64,000 bases of DNA from Thermohalobaculum sp963721105 (GCA_963721105.1 CAVRHY010000004.1:438407-502406); one strand, 5' to 3'. Positions 25,247-35,367 are shown, numbered from the stretch's first letter. Notes: generated by a model from the letters alone, not told the origin. Program-made: numbers and translations.

Positions 25247-26129
25247 GTGACCGAGGGCCGAGCAATCGCGGATCAAGGGGGATGGATGATCGTGTCCGGC
25301 AGGCGCCGCCCGAACTTCCTCGCGCGGCGTATTTATCGCGCGCGCTTCGCCCTCGCGCGCTGGCTCGGAATGACGGTCGAGGTGAGGGACGGCGAGGCCG
25401 ACTATCGTTTCGATTGCAACAGCTACACGGAATTCAAGCGCGCCGTGACCCTTCTCCAGAAGGAGGAGGGGACGATCTCATGGCTGCGCGAGGGCCTGCG
25501 CCCTGGAGACAGTTTCCATGATATCGGGGCCAATATCGGGATCTACGCCGTGTTCGCCGGTGCGCGGGTCGGCGCCTCGGGAGAGGTTGCGGCATTCGAG
25601 CCCCATCCCGGAAACACGTTGAGCCTGATGCGGAACATTTCCATCAACGGGTTTGCCGGTCGTACGAAGGTGATTTCGGCCGCCCTCAGCGATCGCTGCG
25701 GGTTCTTCGAGTTCAACATCCACGAGGCAATGGCGGGTTCGTCCATGAGTTCAGCTGGGTCGGACGATCGATGGAGACGGCAACGTCTTCGTCCCGGTGA
25801 TGAGTGAGTGCAAGGCATCCGTGACCCTCGACGAAGTTGTTAAAGAGGGGGTCGTCCGCTCGCCGGACGTTGTCAAAATCGATGTTGACGGCAACGAGCT
25901 TCAGGTTCTCTCGGGCATGACGGGCGTTCTTGGTGCTCCCACCCGACCGAGATCCGTTCAGGTCGAGGTCAATCAGCAGTGCCACGATGAACTGGATCGT
26001 TTCATGGTCTCGCACGGGTATATGCTCACTCAACGGCATCACACCTTTGCCGGTAAACGCAAGATAGCGAGGGGCTCCGATCCGCTTGCCGTCGCTCATA
26101 ACGCCGTGTATTGCGCCTCGGTTTCATAA
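25247..26129 (+). pseudogene. FkbM-family methyltransferase, frameshifted
   Basis: Two frames join into one FkbM methyltransferase of about 290 residues. First frame (25247 to about 25765): FHDIGANIGIYAVFAGARVG (SAM motif I), AAFEPHPGN, LSLMRNISINGF. Second frame (about 25765 to 26129): GNVFVPVMSE, VTLDEVV, VKIDVDGNELQVLSGM and the C-terminal VQVEVNQQ. The shift at about 25765 is +1 (one extra base, or two lost). Everything else is intact. The family O-methylates sugars of glycans and antibiotics. The gene lies between the fusion protein and the 2OG oxygenase and points the same way. The start may be the internal ATG at 25286 (MIVSGRRRPN). Confidence 0.82.
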
Positions 26130-26168
26130 GCAAACTCCGTTGCTTTTGCCAGCAGGCCGGGAGGCGTG

Positions 26169-26945
26169 ATGTTCAGTCTTGAGAAGTCTGAAGTTCGTTA
26201 CGAGCCGTTTCCTGTATGTTTGGCAAGATCGGTATTTCCGAACGATGTTTATCAGGATATATTGAACAATTGGCCTGAGACTGATCTATTTCTTTACATG
26301 CCCAAGCTGGGGCACAAATACTCTCTCTCGGAAGTGAACAACCCTCATCAATACCACGCCTTCATCAAGTCGAGCGATCTCTGGTCACGGTTTCACAAAT
26401 GGATAAAAAGCGAAAAATTCATTCGAGACATCGTGCGGTTCCTTTCCGAGAGGAATATTGATCTCGACCTTGACGGGAAGATGGTGGTTACCAATAGCCT
26501 GGCTCCCCATATCTGGTCACGCATGGGCGAAATGGTACGCGGCGCGGCTCTTGTTGGCCGGCGCAAGGTGCCACTCCGGTCGCGTTTCGAATTCTCAATG
26601 ATGCCTGGTGACGGCGGCTCGATCCGCCCGCATACCGATGCGCCCGGCAAGCTGATCACGCTGGTGCTCGCCATTGTTCAGCCGGGCGAGTGGAAGGCAG
26701 AATATGGCGGGGGCACATCAATACTCTGGCCAAAGGATGCCCGGCGTAGCTTCAATTTGAAGAACACCTATATGGAGTTCAACGAAATGAGGAAGATATA
26801 TTGCTATGAGTTTGATGAAAACCAGTGTGTTGTCTTTGTAAAGACGTTCAACTCGTGGCACGCAGTCGAGCCTATCTCGACGCCGAGCCCGACGATGTTC
26901 CGGCGCTCTCTGACGATCAACATCGAGATACCGAAAGGTTGGTAA
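26169..26945 (+). CDS. 2-oxoglutarate/Fe(II)-dependent oxygenase-like protein
   Basis: 258 residues. A probable facial triad is visible: His155 and Asp157 in RPHTDAPGK and His231 in SWHAVEP, followed by an Arg in FRRSLTINIEI that would bind 2-oxoglutarate. The double-stranded beta-helix region starts at RFEFSMMPGDGGS. Substrate unknown; in this location it may hydroxylate a sugar or a peptide-linked group. The gene is clearly richer in A and T than its neighbours and uses codons such as ATA and TTT that are rare elsewhere here, which suggests recent transfer. The ATG at 26169 is taken over a GTG at 26166. Confidence 0.75.
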   Translation: MFSLEKSEVRYEPFPVCLARSVFPNDVYQDILNNWPETDLFLYMPKLGHKYSLSEVNNPHQYHAFIKSSDLWSRFHKWIKSEKFIRDIVRFLSERNIDLDLDGKMVVTNSLAPHIWSRMGEMVRGAALVGRRKVPLRSRFEFSMMPGDGGSIRPHTDAPGKLITLVLAIVQPGEWKAEYGGGTSILWPKDARRSFNLKNTYMEFNEMRKIYCYEFDENQCVVFVKTFNSWHAVEPISTPSPTMFRRSLTINIEIPKGW

Positions 26946-27080
26946 TGGCGATCGCGCAGGAGTCCGCGCGAACGCCATTAGGGTCGCGGATCGTCTGGTC
27001 GCGACGCGGCTCTGCAGAACATATCTCCCGGGTTTCACTGCGGGGCGTGACTGTGTCTCCGCCTCCGGCGTTGGGCTGAC

Positions 27081-28412
27081 ATGGACCTGAGCGACATCTC
27101 GCGGCGTTTCACCCGGAACGCGCAGATCATCGTGGGCAGCCGGCTTGCCTTCGGGCTGTTGAACCTCGCCACCAGCGCGCTGGTGGTGCGGCTTTACGGT
27201 CTGCACGAGCTGGGCGTCGTCGTCCTGCTGCAGGCCTATGCGCGCCTGTTCACCGAGATCGCCAAGTTCGAGAGCTGGCAGGCCGTTCTGAGCTACGGCG
27301 CCGAGCGCTTCGACAGCGATCCGCGGTCGCTGAGGCGGCTGCTGGGGCTGACGCTGGCGATCGACATCCTCTCGGTGTTGACGGGGATCGCGGTCGGCAT
27401 CGCGATGGTTCCCTGGGCGTCGCGCATCTTCGAGTGGCCGGCGGAGGTCGAGTCGTTCGCGCCGGTCTTCCTGATCTCGATCGCCTTCATCACGCAGGGC
27501 ACGCTGAACGGCGTGCTACGGTTGACCGATCGCGTCGAAGTGCTCGCCTGGCAGCACGCCTGCAACGCGCTGGTCAGGCTGGCCGGCGCCTTGGTCGGCT
27601 GGAGCCTGGGCGCCGGCGTCATGGGCATCGTCATCGCGTGGTTCCTGGGCTCCGTCGTCTCGGGCGCCATGCAGTACGGCGTCGCGCTGGCCGAGCTGGC
27701 CCGGCGCGGGCTGAAGCCGAAGCTGCGCTGGAACCTGCGCGCGGCCGGGGCCGAGTTCCCGCGCATCTGGGGGTTCCTGTTCTTCTCGAACGCCGCCAGC
27801 AGCCTCGGCTTCGTCTACAATTCCGGCGCGGCGATGGTGGTCGGCGCCGAGCTGGGGGCCTCCGCCGCGGCGACGCTGCAGCTTTCGCGGCAATTCGCGA
27901 GCGGCCTCGGCCGTCCCTTCCGGCTGCTCGGCCCGATCATCTCGCCCGAGTTCGCCCGGCTGCGCGGCGCGGGCGACTGGACGATGTTCCGCGCGCTGCT
28001 GTGGCGCCAGCTGAGGCTGTCGGCGCTGGTCGTCGGGTGCGTCGGCGTCCTGCTGATGGTCGTCCTGGGGCCGCTGCTCGTCGCCATATACGGGAAGGAG
28101 ATCCTGCCGGATGTCTGGCTGTTCCGGCTGATGATCCTGGCCACGCTGGTCTCGATGGCCGCGTTCAGCTTCGAGCCGGCGCTGCTCTCCGCGGCAAAGG
28201 CCGGGACGCTGCTGGCGATCCGCGTCCTGGCGGCGGCGGTCTTCATCGTGTCGGGCTGGCTGCTGCTCGACCGTTTCGGCCTGATCTCCATGGGCCTTGC
28301 CTACGTGCTGGCCCAGCTTGTCGACGTGACGCTGTTCGCCGTCCTGGGCGGCCGGCTGCTCGCCAAGCGGGTCCGTCGCTCGCAAACGAGGCTGGGAACG
28401 ATGCCCGATTGA
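27081..28412 (+). CDS. polysaccharide flippase (Wzx/MATE-like)
   Basis: 443 residues with about twelve membrane helices. The N-terminal RNAQIIVGSRLAFGLLNLAT and VVRLYGLHELGVVVLLQAY are typical of oligosaccharide flippases of the polysaccharide transporter family (MOP superfamily), as is the loop VYNSGAAMVVGAELGASAAA (about 248-267). It would move lipid-linked repeat units across the inner membrane. It closes the surface-glycan region. 135 bp upstream of it hold no gene; the tRNA-Val follows convergently 23 bp downstream. Confidence 0.88.
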   Translation: MDLSDISRRFTRNAQIIVGSRLAFGLLNLATSALVVRLYGLHELGVVVLLQAYARLFTEIAKFESWQAVLSYGAERFDSDPRSLRRLLGLTLAIDILSVLTGIAVGIAMVPWASRIFEWPAEVESFAPVFLISIAFITQGTLNGVLRLTDRVEVLAWQHACNALVRLAGALVGWSLGAGVMGIVIAWFLGSVVSGAMQYGVALAELARRGLKPKLRWNLRAAGAEFPRIWGFLFFSNAASSLGFVYNSGAAMVVGAELGASAAATLQLSRQFASGLGRPFRLLGPIISPEFARLRGAGDWTMFRALLWRQLRLSALVVGCVGVLLMVVLGPLLVAIYGKEILPDVWLFRLMILATLVSMAAFSFEPALLSAAKAGTLLAIRVLAAAVFIVSGWLLLDRFGLISMGLAYVLAQLVDVTLFAVLGGRLLAKRVRRSQTRLGTMPD

Positions 28413-28435
28413 AGCGGCGTGCCGGCATGGGAGGA

Positions 28436-28511
28436 TGGTGGGCGGTACTGGGCTCGAACCAGTGACCCCAGCGATGTGAACACTGTGCTCTACCAACTGA
28501 GCTAACCGCCC
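28436..28511 (-). tRNA. tRNA-Val (CAC)
   Basis: 76 nt including an encoded CCA. The acceptor stem GGGCGGT/ACCGCCC is perfect; the D-arm is TAGCTCAGTTGGTAGAGCA; the anticodon arm CAGTG-TTCACAT-CGCTG gives anticodon CAC; the T-arm is CTGGTTCGAGCCCAG. It lies at the end of the polysaccharide region, a common integration point. Confidence 0.95.
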
Positions 28512-28546
28512 GGCCGGACGCATATACGGTCGCCCCGACCTTGGCG

Positions 28547-29263
28547 TCAAGCTTGGCGGGCGGCGCCGGGCTCTCGCGACGGAGCGGTGGCAGGGCTGAG
28601 GCGCTCGAGCACCGCCGGGAGCTCGTCGAAATGCGCCACGACGGCGTCGGGTGACAGCTCGTCCAGCGATTCGGCGGCGAAGCCGAAGCCGGTGAGCACG
28701 CAGGGTACGCCGGCGCGGCGCGCCGTCGTCAGGTCCGTCAGCGTGTCGCCGATCATCACCGAGCGGGCCGGGTCAGCGCCGACCCGCCGTGCTGTCTCGC
28801 GAAAGTGCTCGGGGTCCGGCTTGCGGACGTGCAGCGTGTCGGCGCCCAGGATCGCGGCGAAGCGATGGCGAACGCCCAGCGCGTCCAGAAGCAACAGCGC
28901 CAGCCGCTCGGGCTTGTTGGTGCAGATGCCGATGCGCCAGCCGCCCGTGACCAGCGCCTCGATCGCCGCCTCGGCGCCGTCGAACAGGCGCGTCTCGTTG
29001 GCGATCCGCGCCTCGTAGGCGTGCAGCAGGTCCGGGTAGATCGCGTCGATCAGCGCCACGGCCCCGGGCGTGTCGTCAGGCCGGCCGGCCAGAGCGAGCG
29101 AGCGCCGGATCATCGATTTGGCGCCGCGCCCGGCGTGCGATCGGTCGGCGGCGGGGTCGAGGAGCGGCAGACCGCGCGGCAGCAACGCCTCGTTGGCCGC
29201 AGCCAGCAGGTCGCCAGCCGTGTCCGCGAGCGTGCCGTCAAGATCGAAGATCGCGCCGCGCAT
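28547..29263 (-). CDS. gph: phosphoglycolate phosphatase (HAD-IA)
   Basis: 238 residues. HAD motif I FDLDGTLADTAGD (residues 6-18), motif II ICTNKPERL (about 110-118), motif III KPDPEHF (about 149) and motif IV MIGDTLTDLTTARRAG (about 170-185). The small alpha-helical cap between motifs I and II places it in the Gph group, which removes phosphate from 2-phosphoglycolate made in DNA repair or photorespiration. It is divergent from glmU with about 115 bp between them. Confidence 0.88.
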   Translation of the reverse strand: MRGAIFDLDGTLADTAGDLLAAANEALLPRGLPLLDPAADRSHAGRGAKSMIRRSLALAGRPDDTPGAVALIDAIYPDLLHAYEARIANETRLFDGAEAAIEALVTGGWRIGICTNKPERLALLLLDALGVRHRFAAILGADTLHVRKPDPEHFRETARRVGADPARSVMIGDTLTDLTTARRAGVPCVLTGFGFAAESLDELSPDAVVAHFDELPAVLERLSPATAPSREPGAARQA

Positions 29264-29377
29264 GTGCTCCTCCGCTGCCGGGGCCGCCGGACCCTAGCCG
29301 GGCAGGCAACGAACTGAAACCTTTGCTGAAGCGGAACCCGCTTTTTTCTCAACGGGCGGACAGCTATACCCGCGCCC

Positions 29378-30748
29378 ATGGACCGAGCACGCCAGAACAG
29401 CCGCGCCGCCGCAGTCGTCATCCTTGCCGCGGGCCAGGGCACGCGGATGCGGTCGGACACCCCGAAGGTACTGCACAGGATCGGCAACGCGCCGATGCTG
29501 CAACACGCCATGCTGGCCGCGCGGGGCCTGGGCGCGCGCGCCACCGTCGTCGTCGTCGGGCACGGCGCCGAGGCGGTCGGCGCGGCGGCACGAGCGTTCG
29601 ACGCGCAGGCCGCCGTCGCGGTCCAGGATCGCCAGCTTGGCACCGGGCATGCCGTGCTGGCGGCGCGGCAGGCGCTGGAGGGCTTCGCGGGCGATCTCTT
29701 CGTCATGTTCGGCGACACGCCGTTCCTGCGACCCGAGACGCTTCAACGCATGCAGGCGGCGCGCGAGGACGCCGACATCATCGCGCTGGGTTTCGAGGCG
29801 GCCGAGCCCGGCCGCTACGGCCGGCTGGTGACCGGGCCGGACGGCACGCTGAGGGCGATCGTCGAGGCCAAGGACGCGACGCCCGATCAGCTGGTGCTGC
29901 GCACCTGCAATTCCGGGCTCATGGCCGGTGACTGCGCGACCCTTCTGCGCCTGCTGGATCGCGTCGGCAACGACAATGCACAAGGCGAGTACTATCTGAC
30001 GGACGTCATCGCGCTGGCGCGGGACGAGGGGCTGTCGGCGCGCGTCGTGCTGTGCGACGAGGCCGAGACGCTGGGGATCAACGACCGCCTGCAACTGGCG
30101 GCGGCCGAGAAGGTCTTCCAGGCACGCGCCCGGCGCGAGGCGATGCTGGGCGGCGCGACGCTGGTGGCGCCGGAGACCGTGTTCTTCAGCCTCGATACCC
30201 GACTGGGCCGTGACGTGGTGGTGCATCCGAACGTGGTTTTCGGCCCCGGCGTGACGGTCGCCGACGGCGCCGAGATCCGGCCCTTCTGCCACATCGAGGG
30301 GGCCGAGATCGGCCGTCGCGCCCTGGTCGGGCCTTTCGCCCGGCTGCGTCCCGGTGCGCGGCTGGAATCCGATACGCATGTCGGCAACTTCGTCGAGATC
30401 AAGAACGCGACCATGGGCCAGGGCGCCAAGGTCAACCACCTCAGCTATATCGGCGACGCCTCGCTGGGGGCGAGGGTGAACATCGGCGCCGGCACGATCA
30501 CCTGTAATTACGATGGCTTCTCGAAGCATCGGACCGAGATCGGTGAAGGCGCCTTCATCGGCGTCAACACGGCACTGGTCGCGCCGGTCAGCGTCGGCGC
30601 CCGCGCTTATGTCGGCACGGGCACGGTGGTCACCCGCGACGTGCCGCCCGATGCGCTGGCGATCGCCCGGGTGCCACAGGAAAATCGCGAGGATGTCGCC
30701 ACGCGACTGCGGGAGAAATTCATGACACGCAAGAAGAAGGCCGGCTAA
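29378..30748 (+). CDS. glmU: bifunctional GlmU
   Basis: Acetylates glucosamine-1-phosphate and then makes UDP-GlcNAc, the precursor of peptidoglycan and lipopolysaccharide. 456 residues, normal length. The N-terminal pyrophosphorylase has LAAGQGTRMRSDTPKVLH (about 14-31) and QLGTGHAV; the left-handed beta-helix acetyltransferase has hexapeptide repeats from about 250, with GPFARLRPG, NFVEIKNATMG, NHLSYIGDASLG and GAGTITCNYDG. It is followed by glmS after four bases, so the two consecutive pathway enzymes are co-translated. Confidence 0.97.
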   Translation: MDRARQNSRAAAVVILAAGQGTRMRSDTPKVLHRIGNAPMLQHAMLAARGLGARATVVVVGHGAEAVGAAARAFDAQAAVAVQDRQLGTGHAVLAARQALEGFAGDLFVMFGDTPFLRPETLQRMQAAREDADIIALGFEAAEPGRYGRLVTGPDGTLRAIVEAKDATPDQLVLRTCNSGLMAGDCATLLRLLDRVGNDNAQGEYYLTDVIALARDEGLSARVVLCDEAETLGINDRLQLAAAEKVFQARARREAMLGGATLVAPETVFFSLDTRLGRDVVVHPNVVFGPGVTVADGAEIRPFCHIEGAEIGRRALVGPFARLRPGARLESDTHVGNFVEIKNATMGQGAKVNHLSYIGDASLGARVNIGAGTITCNYDGFSKHRTEIGEGAFIGVNTALVAPVSVGARAYVGTGTVVTRDVPPDALAIARVPQENREDVATRLREKFMTRKKKAG

Positions 30749-30752
30749 ATTC

Positions 30753-32577
30753 ATGTGTGGTATTATCGGAATTCTCGGCCAGGTCGACGCCGCGCCTCGC
30801 ATCCTGGATGCGCTGAAGCGGCTCGAATACCGAGGCTATGACAGCGCGGGCCTGACGACGCTGGTGAATGGCAGGCCCGAACGCCGGCGCGCAGTCGGCA
30901 AGTTGGGGGAGCTCGTCAAGATGGTCGCGGCCGAGCCGACGCCCGGCAGCACCGGCATCGGCCACACGCGCTGGGCGACGCACGGCGCGCCGACGGTCGA
31001 GAACGCGCACCCTCACGCCTCCGGGCCTGTCCACGTCGTGCACAACGGCATCATCGAGAATTTTCGCGAGCTTCGGCGCGAACTGGCCGAGGCGGGCGTC
31101 CAATGCCAGACGGAGACCGATACGGAGGTCATTGCCTGCATGGTCGCGCAGCGCATGGGGCAGGGAGAAAGCCCCTTCGACGCGGTGCAGGCGACGCTGT
31201 CCCGGCTCGAGGGCGCCTTCGCGCTGGTCTTCCTGTTCGACGGCGAGCCGGACCTCCTGATCGCCGCGCGGCACGGCTCGCCGCTGGCGATCGGCTGGGG
31301 CGAGGACGAGATGTTCGTCGGCTCGGACGCGCTGGCGCTGAGCCCGATGACCGGCCGCGTCACCTACCTTGAGGAAGGCGATCGCGCCGTGCTGCACCGG
31401 GCCGGCGCGCAGGTGTACGACCGCGACGGGCATCCCGTCGAGCGGGCGATGCGCGAGGTCTCGGTCGAGTCGGGCCTGGCCGACCGCGGCGAGTATCGCC
31501 ACTTCATGGCCAAGGAGATCCACGAGCAGCCGACCGTCCTCGGCTATGTGCTGTCGCGCTATGTCGCGGCCGGTGGCGCGCGGATCGCCTCGCCGGCCGA
31601 GGCGATCGACTGGACGGCGCTGTCGCGGCTGATCGTCGTCGCCTGCGGCACGGCAGCCTATGCCGGGACAGGTCGCGAAGTACTGGTTCGAGGAACTCGC
31701 CGGCCTGCCGGTCGAGGCCGATATCGCGTCCGAGTTCCGATACCGCGAGCCTCCGATCGACGGGCGCGAGGTGGCGCTCTTCATCAGCCAGTCGGGCGAG
31801 ACGGCGGATACGCTGGCGGCGCTGAGGCACGTTTCTGGGCGGGTGACCGAGACGCTGGGCGTCATCAATGTCGAGGAGAGCTCGATCGCGCGCGAGGTCG
31901 GGATCGTGCTTCCGACGCTGGCCGGACGCGAGATCGGGGTTGCCTCGACCAAGGCGTTCACCTGCCAGCTGATGACGCTGGCCTGCACGGCGATCGTGGC
32001 GGCGCGCCAGCGCGGGCGGCTGGACGCCGAGGCCGAGGCGGCGCTGATCCGCAGCCTGGCCGAGATGCCGCGGCTTGTTGCGACCGCGCTCGAGCAGGAG
32101 GGCTGGATCGACCGGATCAGCCAGGAGATCTCGTTCGCCCGAAACGTGCTGTACCTGGGGCGCGGGACAATGTACCCGATCGCCATGGAAGGCGCCTTGA
32201 AGCTGAAAGAAATCAGCTATATACACGCGGAAGGTTATGCATCAGGCGAGCTGAAACACGGCCCCATCGCGCTGATCGACGAACAGGTCCCCGTGGTGGT
32301 GATGGCGCCCCGCGACCGGCTGTTCGACAAGACCGTGTCGAACATGCAGGAGGTGATGGCGCGCGGTGGCAAGGTCGTGCTGATTACCGATCGCGAGGGT
32401 GCCGCGGCGGCTGGCGACGGCGCTTGGCGGACCATCGTGATGCCCGATGCCGATCAGTTCGCGGAGCCGATCCTGTATGCCGTCGCCGCCCAGATGCTGG
32501 CCTACTTCACGGCGTTGGCGCGCGGCACCGATGTCGACCAGCCGAGGAACCTGGCGAAGTCGGTCACGGTGGAGTAG
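30753..32577 (+). CDS. glmS: GlmS, interrupted by one frameshift
   Basis: Makes glucosamine-6-phosphate from fructose-6-phosphate and glutamine. The first frame (30753 to about 31667) has the N-terminal nucleophile CGIIGILGQ, then RRAVGKLGELV, HTRWATHG and HVVHNGIIENF (glutaminase). The second frame (about 31669 to 32577) has the two SIS domains: SQSGETADTLAAL, ASTKAFTCQLMTL, EGALKLKEISYIHAEGY, ELKHGPIALID and the C-terminal DQPRNLAKSVTVE. An extra A at 31668 (GCCGGGACAGGTC for an expected GCCGGGCAGGTC) breaks the frame between ACGTAAYAG and QVAKYWFEEL. Joined length is about 607 residues, the family norm. As glmS is usually essential, I treat this as intact in the organism and mis-sequenced here. 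Confidence 0.9.
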
Positions 32578-32832
32578 GCGGCGGAGTAGGCGGCGCGCGG
32601 GCGTGCCTGCGGCCCCGCGAAGCCGCATGGCGTGCGACTGCCGCGCGTTCAGCAACCGTCTGCCAGGCGCTCCCTGCGCGGAAACCGGAGCCGGTAGGTC
32701 GAACGGGCTTTCCGTCGGTCGCTCCGTCGCCTTCAGATGATCAAATTCTCGTCCCCTTCGCGTGCACGTCTCGCAACTGCGAGTCGCTTGCGGTATGCTG
32801 TTGGAAAAACAACGCGAACGAGGGCATGTGAA

Positions 32833-33357
32833 ATGAAGAGGTATCTGGCGGTGCTTGCCGTTGCGGCCGTTGCTGGTTGCGCGGAAGAGAAGCCGAAGGA
32901 AGTCGCGGTCGTCAGCGTGGCCGACCGGCTGAGCCCGGAATGCTACACGGTCGACCTGTTCGATCCCTTCACGATCGCGCGGCCGGCGCCCGAGGTGCCG
33001 CCGGAGACGAGCGCCTTCCTGGGCGTCTGGAAGCAGGGCGCGTGGAACGGGCAATGGTGCCACGACCTCTACGTCACGCAGGTCAGCGCGGACGGTAATG
33101 TCGAGGTGCTGGACGCCTACGGGCCGTACACCGCCGCCGGGATCGAGGCGACCGTCTTCAAGCGCACGGGGCGGATCAAGGACGGCGTGCTGACGTTCCA
33201 CAGCCAGGGCGGCAAGGTCGAGTACCGGGTGGACGGCAAATATCTGGTCGGCAAGCGCAAGGGGACCCTCGGCAACATGGAAATCACCATGAGCCGTCAA
33301 AACGACGTTGCCATTGGCAAGCCGGTGAAACTGGCAAAGCACGTCGTCAAATCCTGA
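32833..33357 (+). CDS. putative lipoprotein
   Basis: 174 residues. An N-terminal lipoprotein signal (MKRYLAVLAVAAVAGC) places the lipobox cysteine at residue 16. The mature part has no domain I recognise; it is mostly beta-rich, with FLGVWKQGAWNGQWCHDLYV (a pattern seen in small extracellular beta-barrel proteins) and HSQGGKVEYRVDGKYLVGKR. The ATG at 32833 begins the signal; a longer upstream frame is not plausible. It lies 255 bp after glmS and probably has its own promoter. Confidence 0.75.
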   Translation: MKRYLAVLAVAAVAGCAEEKPKEVAVVSVADRLSPECYTVDLFDPFTIARPAPEVPPETSAFLGVWKQGAWNGQWCHDLYVTQVSADGNVEVLDAYGPYTAAGIEATVFKRTGRIKDGVLTFHSQGGKVEYRVDGKYLVGKRKGTLGNMEITMSRQNDVAIGKPVKLAKHVVKS

Positions 33358-33504
33358 CGGATGCGATGCTGACGGGAGCGTCGCTGGCCGTTCCAGCGGG
33401 GTCCCGTCCTGCCCGCGAGAACCCGCGTGGCCGCTATGGGCGTTACGCGCTTTGCCGCCCGGAGAGATCGGGAATGGTCACTGGCGACATGCGGTGCTCC
33501 GCCA

Positions 33505-34470
33505 ATGTCCGACCGAAACCGCATGCGGTTGCAGTCTCCTGATGCTTGCACCCTCCTGATGCTGGCGGCGGCCCTCATTCTGGATGCGCTGGTCGGCGAG
33601 CCGGAGGCGCTGTGGCGGCGCGTCCCGCACCCGGTCGTGGCGATGGGGCGGCTCGTGAGCTGGCTGGATCGGCGGTTCAATCACGGGCCGGACCGGCGGC
33701 GGCGCGGCGTGTTCGCCCTGCTGGCGCTGCTGGCGGCCTGGCTGCCGGTGCCGCTCCTGATTGCGGCGCTGCCCTTCGGCTGGGTGCTGGCGATCCTGGG
33801 CGCGGCGATCCTGCTGGCGCAGCGCTCGCTGGCCGAGCATGTCGGCGCCGTCGCGGAGGCCCTGGAACGCTCGCTGGATGACGGACGAGAGGCCGTGTCG
33901 CGCATCGTCGGGCGCGACCCGCAGGCGCTGGACAGCGCCGGGATCGGCAGGGCGGCGATCGAGTTGGCGGCCGAGAATTTCTCGGACGGCGTCGTCGCGC
34001 CGGCCTTCTGGTTTCTGGTAGCCGGCCTGCCGGGCATCGTGCTCTACAAGGCGGTGAATACCGCAGACTCGATGATCGGGCACCGGAGCGACCGCTACCT
34101 GGCGTTCGGCTGGGCGGCGGCGAGGCTTGACGATGTGCTGAACTGGATCCCGGCGCGGCTGTCCGGCGTGCTGATCTGCCTGGCGGGTCTCAGCCCCGGG
34201 GCGCTCCGCGTCATGTGGCGCGACGCCCGGCTGCACCGCTCGCCAAATGCCGGCTGGCCCGAGGCGGCGACCGCGGCCGTTCTGGGCGTCGCGCTGGCGG
34301 GTCCGCGCATCTATGGCGGCGTCATCACGGACGATCCGTACATCAATCCGCAGGGCCGGCGCGACCCGGGGCCGGCGGATATCGGCCGGGCCGTCGCGCT
34401 GATCTGGCGCGCCTGGGCGGTGCTGCTGGCGATCGCCGTTCTGGCGGCCGCGCTGCGCATCCTCTCTTGA
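33505..34470 (+). CDS. cobD: adenosylcobinamide-phosphate synthase (CbiB/CobD)
   Basis: Inner-membrane enzyme that attaches aminopropanol (phosphate) to adenosylcobyric acid late in cobalamin synthesis. 321 residues with several helices. Family landmarks: ALILDALVGEPEALWRRVPH (residues 20-39), PVVAMGRLV, ELAAENFSDGVVAPAFW (about 153-169), YKAVNTADSMIGH (about 183-195), FGWAAARLDDVLNWIPARL (about 202-220) and the C-terminal GVALAGPRIYGG. The name is cobD in the aerobic pathway and cbiB in the anaerobic one. The start at 33505 gives the normal length. No cobalamin riboswitch is seen upstream and no other cob genes lie nearby. Confidence 0.92.
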   Translation: MSDRNRMRLQSPDACTLLMLAAALILDALVGEPEALWRRVPHPVVAMGRLVSWLDRRFNHGPDRRRRGVFALLALLAAWLPVPLLIAALPFGWVLAILGAAILLAQRSLAEHVGAVAEALERSLDDGREAVSRIVGRDPQALDSAGIGRAAIELAAENFSDGVVAPAFWFLVAGLPGIVLYKAVNTADSMIGHRSDRYLAFGWAAARLDDVLNWIPARLSGVLICLAGLSPGALRVMWRDARLHRSPNAGWPEAATAAVLGVALAGPRIYGGVITDDPYINPQGRRDPGPADIGRAVALIWRAWAVLLAIAVLAAALRILS

Positions 34471-34533
34471 CCGCCTGCCGCCCGGACGCGACGGTCCGGC
34501 GGCACTTCCCGGCCCGAGTGTTCCGGAGACGCA

Positions 34534-35367
34534 ATGACTGACACCGCCCGACTTTCGGACGCCGACCTGACCGGCCTGGCCCGGCTGGCCGGCGAGCTGG
34601 CCGACGCCGCCGGCGCGGCTGCGCTGCCCTTCTTCCGCGCGCGGGCGCTGGTCGCCGACGACAAGGGCGCAGCCGGCGGGAGGCGCTTCGACCCCGTCAC
34701 CGAGGCCGACCGCGCCGCCGAGCGTGCGATCCGCGCGCTGCTCGCCGAACGCCGCCCGGATGACGGCGTCTATGGAGAGGAGGAGGATCGCACGCACGGC
34801 ACCTCGGGCCTGACCTGGGTGGTCGACCCGATCGACGGAACGCGGTCCTTCATCTCGGGCCTGCCGCTCTGGGGCATCCTGATCGGACTCGACGACGGCA
34901 GCCGAGGGCGGATCGGGGTGATCGACCAGCCCTACACGCGCGAGCGCTTCACGGGCGTGCTGCGCGAGGGCGGGGCCGAGGCGTGGCTGACCGGCCCGGC
35001 CGGCCGGGTGGCGCTGCGCACGCGTCCCTGCGCCGGGCTGGCCGATGCGACGGTGTTCACCACCGATCCGTTCCTGTTCAGCGACATCGAGCTCGAGGCC
35101 TTCCAGGCGGTTCGCGCCCGGGCGCGGCTGACGCGCTATGGCACCGACTGCTATGCCTACGCGCTGTTGGCGCTGGGGCTGATCGACCTGGTGATCGAGT
35201 CGGGGCTGGCCGCCTACGACGTCGCCGCGCTGGTCCCGGTCGTCACGGCGGCGGGCGGACTGATGACGGACTGGCAGGGCGGCGATTGCCGATGGGGCGG
35301 CCGGGTGGTCGCCGCCGGCTCGCCCGAGGCCCACGAGGCGGCGCTGGAGATCCTGGCGCTCGCCTGA
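34534..35367 (+). CDS. hisN: inositol-monophosphatase-family phosphatase, histidinol-phosphatase-like
   Basis: 277 residues of the IMPase / FIG superfamily. Metal-binding motifs: PVTEADRAAERAIR (about 55-68), GEEEDR (about 83-88) and WVVDPIDGTRSFISGLPLWG (about 98-117), then the C-terminal ESGLAAYDVAALVPVVTAAGG (about 226-246). The SFISG version of the second motif is typical of bacterial histidinol-phosphate phosphatases (HisN), but inositol-1-phosphate or other sugar phosphates are possible substrates. It lies 63 bp after cobD on the same strand. Confidence 0.82.
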   Translation: MTDTARLSDADLTGLARLAGELADAAGAAALPFFRARALVADDKGAAGGRRFDPVTEADRAAERAIRALLAERRPDDGVYGEEEDRTHGTSGLTWVVDPIDGTRSFISGLPLWGILIGLDDGSRGRIGVIDQPYTRERFTGVLREGGAEAWLTGPAGRVALRTRPCAGLADATVFTTDPFLFSDIELEAFQAVRARARLTRYGTDCYAYALLALGLIDLVIESGLAAYDVAALVPVVTAAGGLMTDWQGGDCRWGGRVVAAGSPEAHEAALEILALA

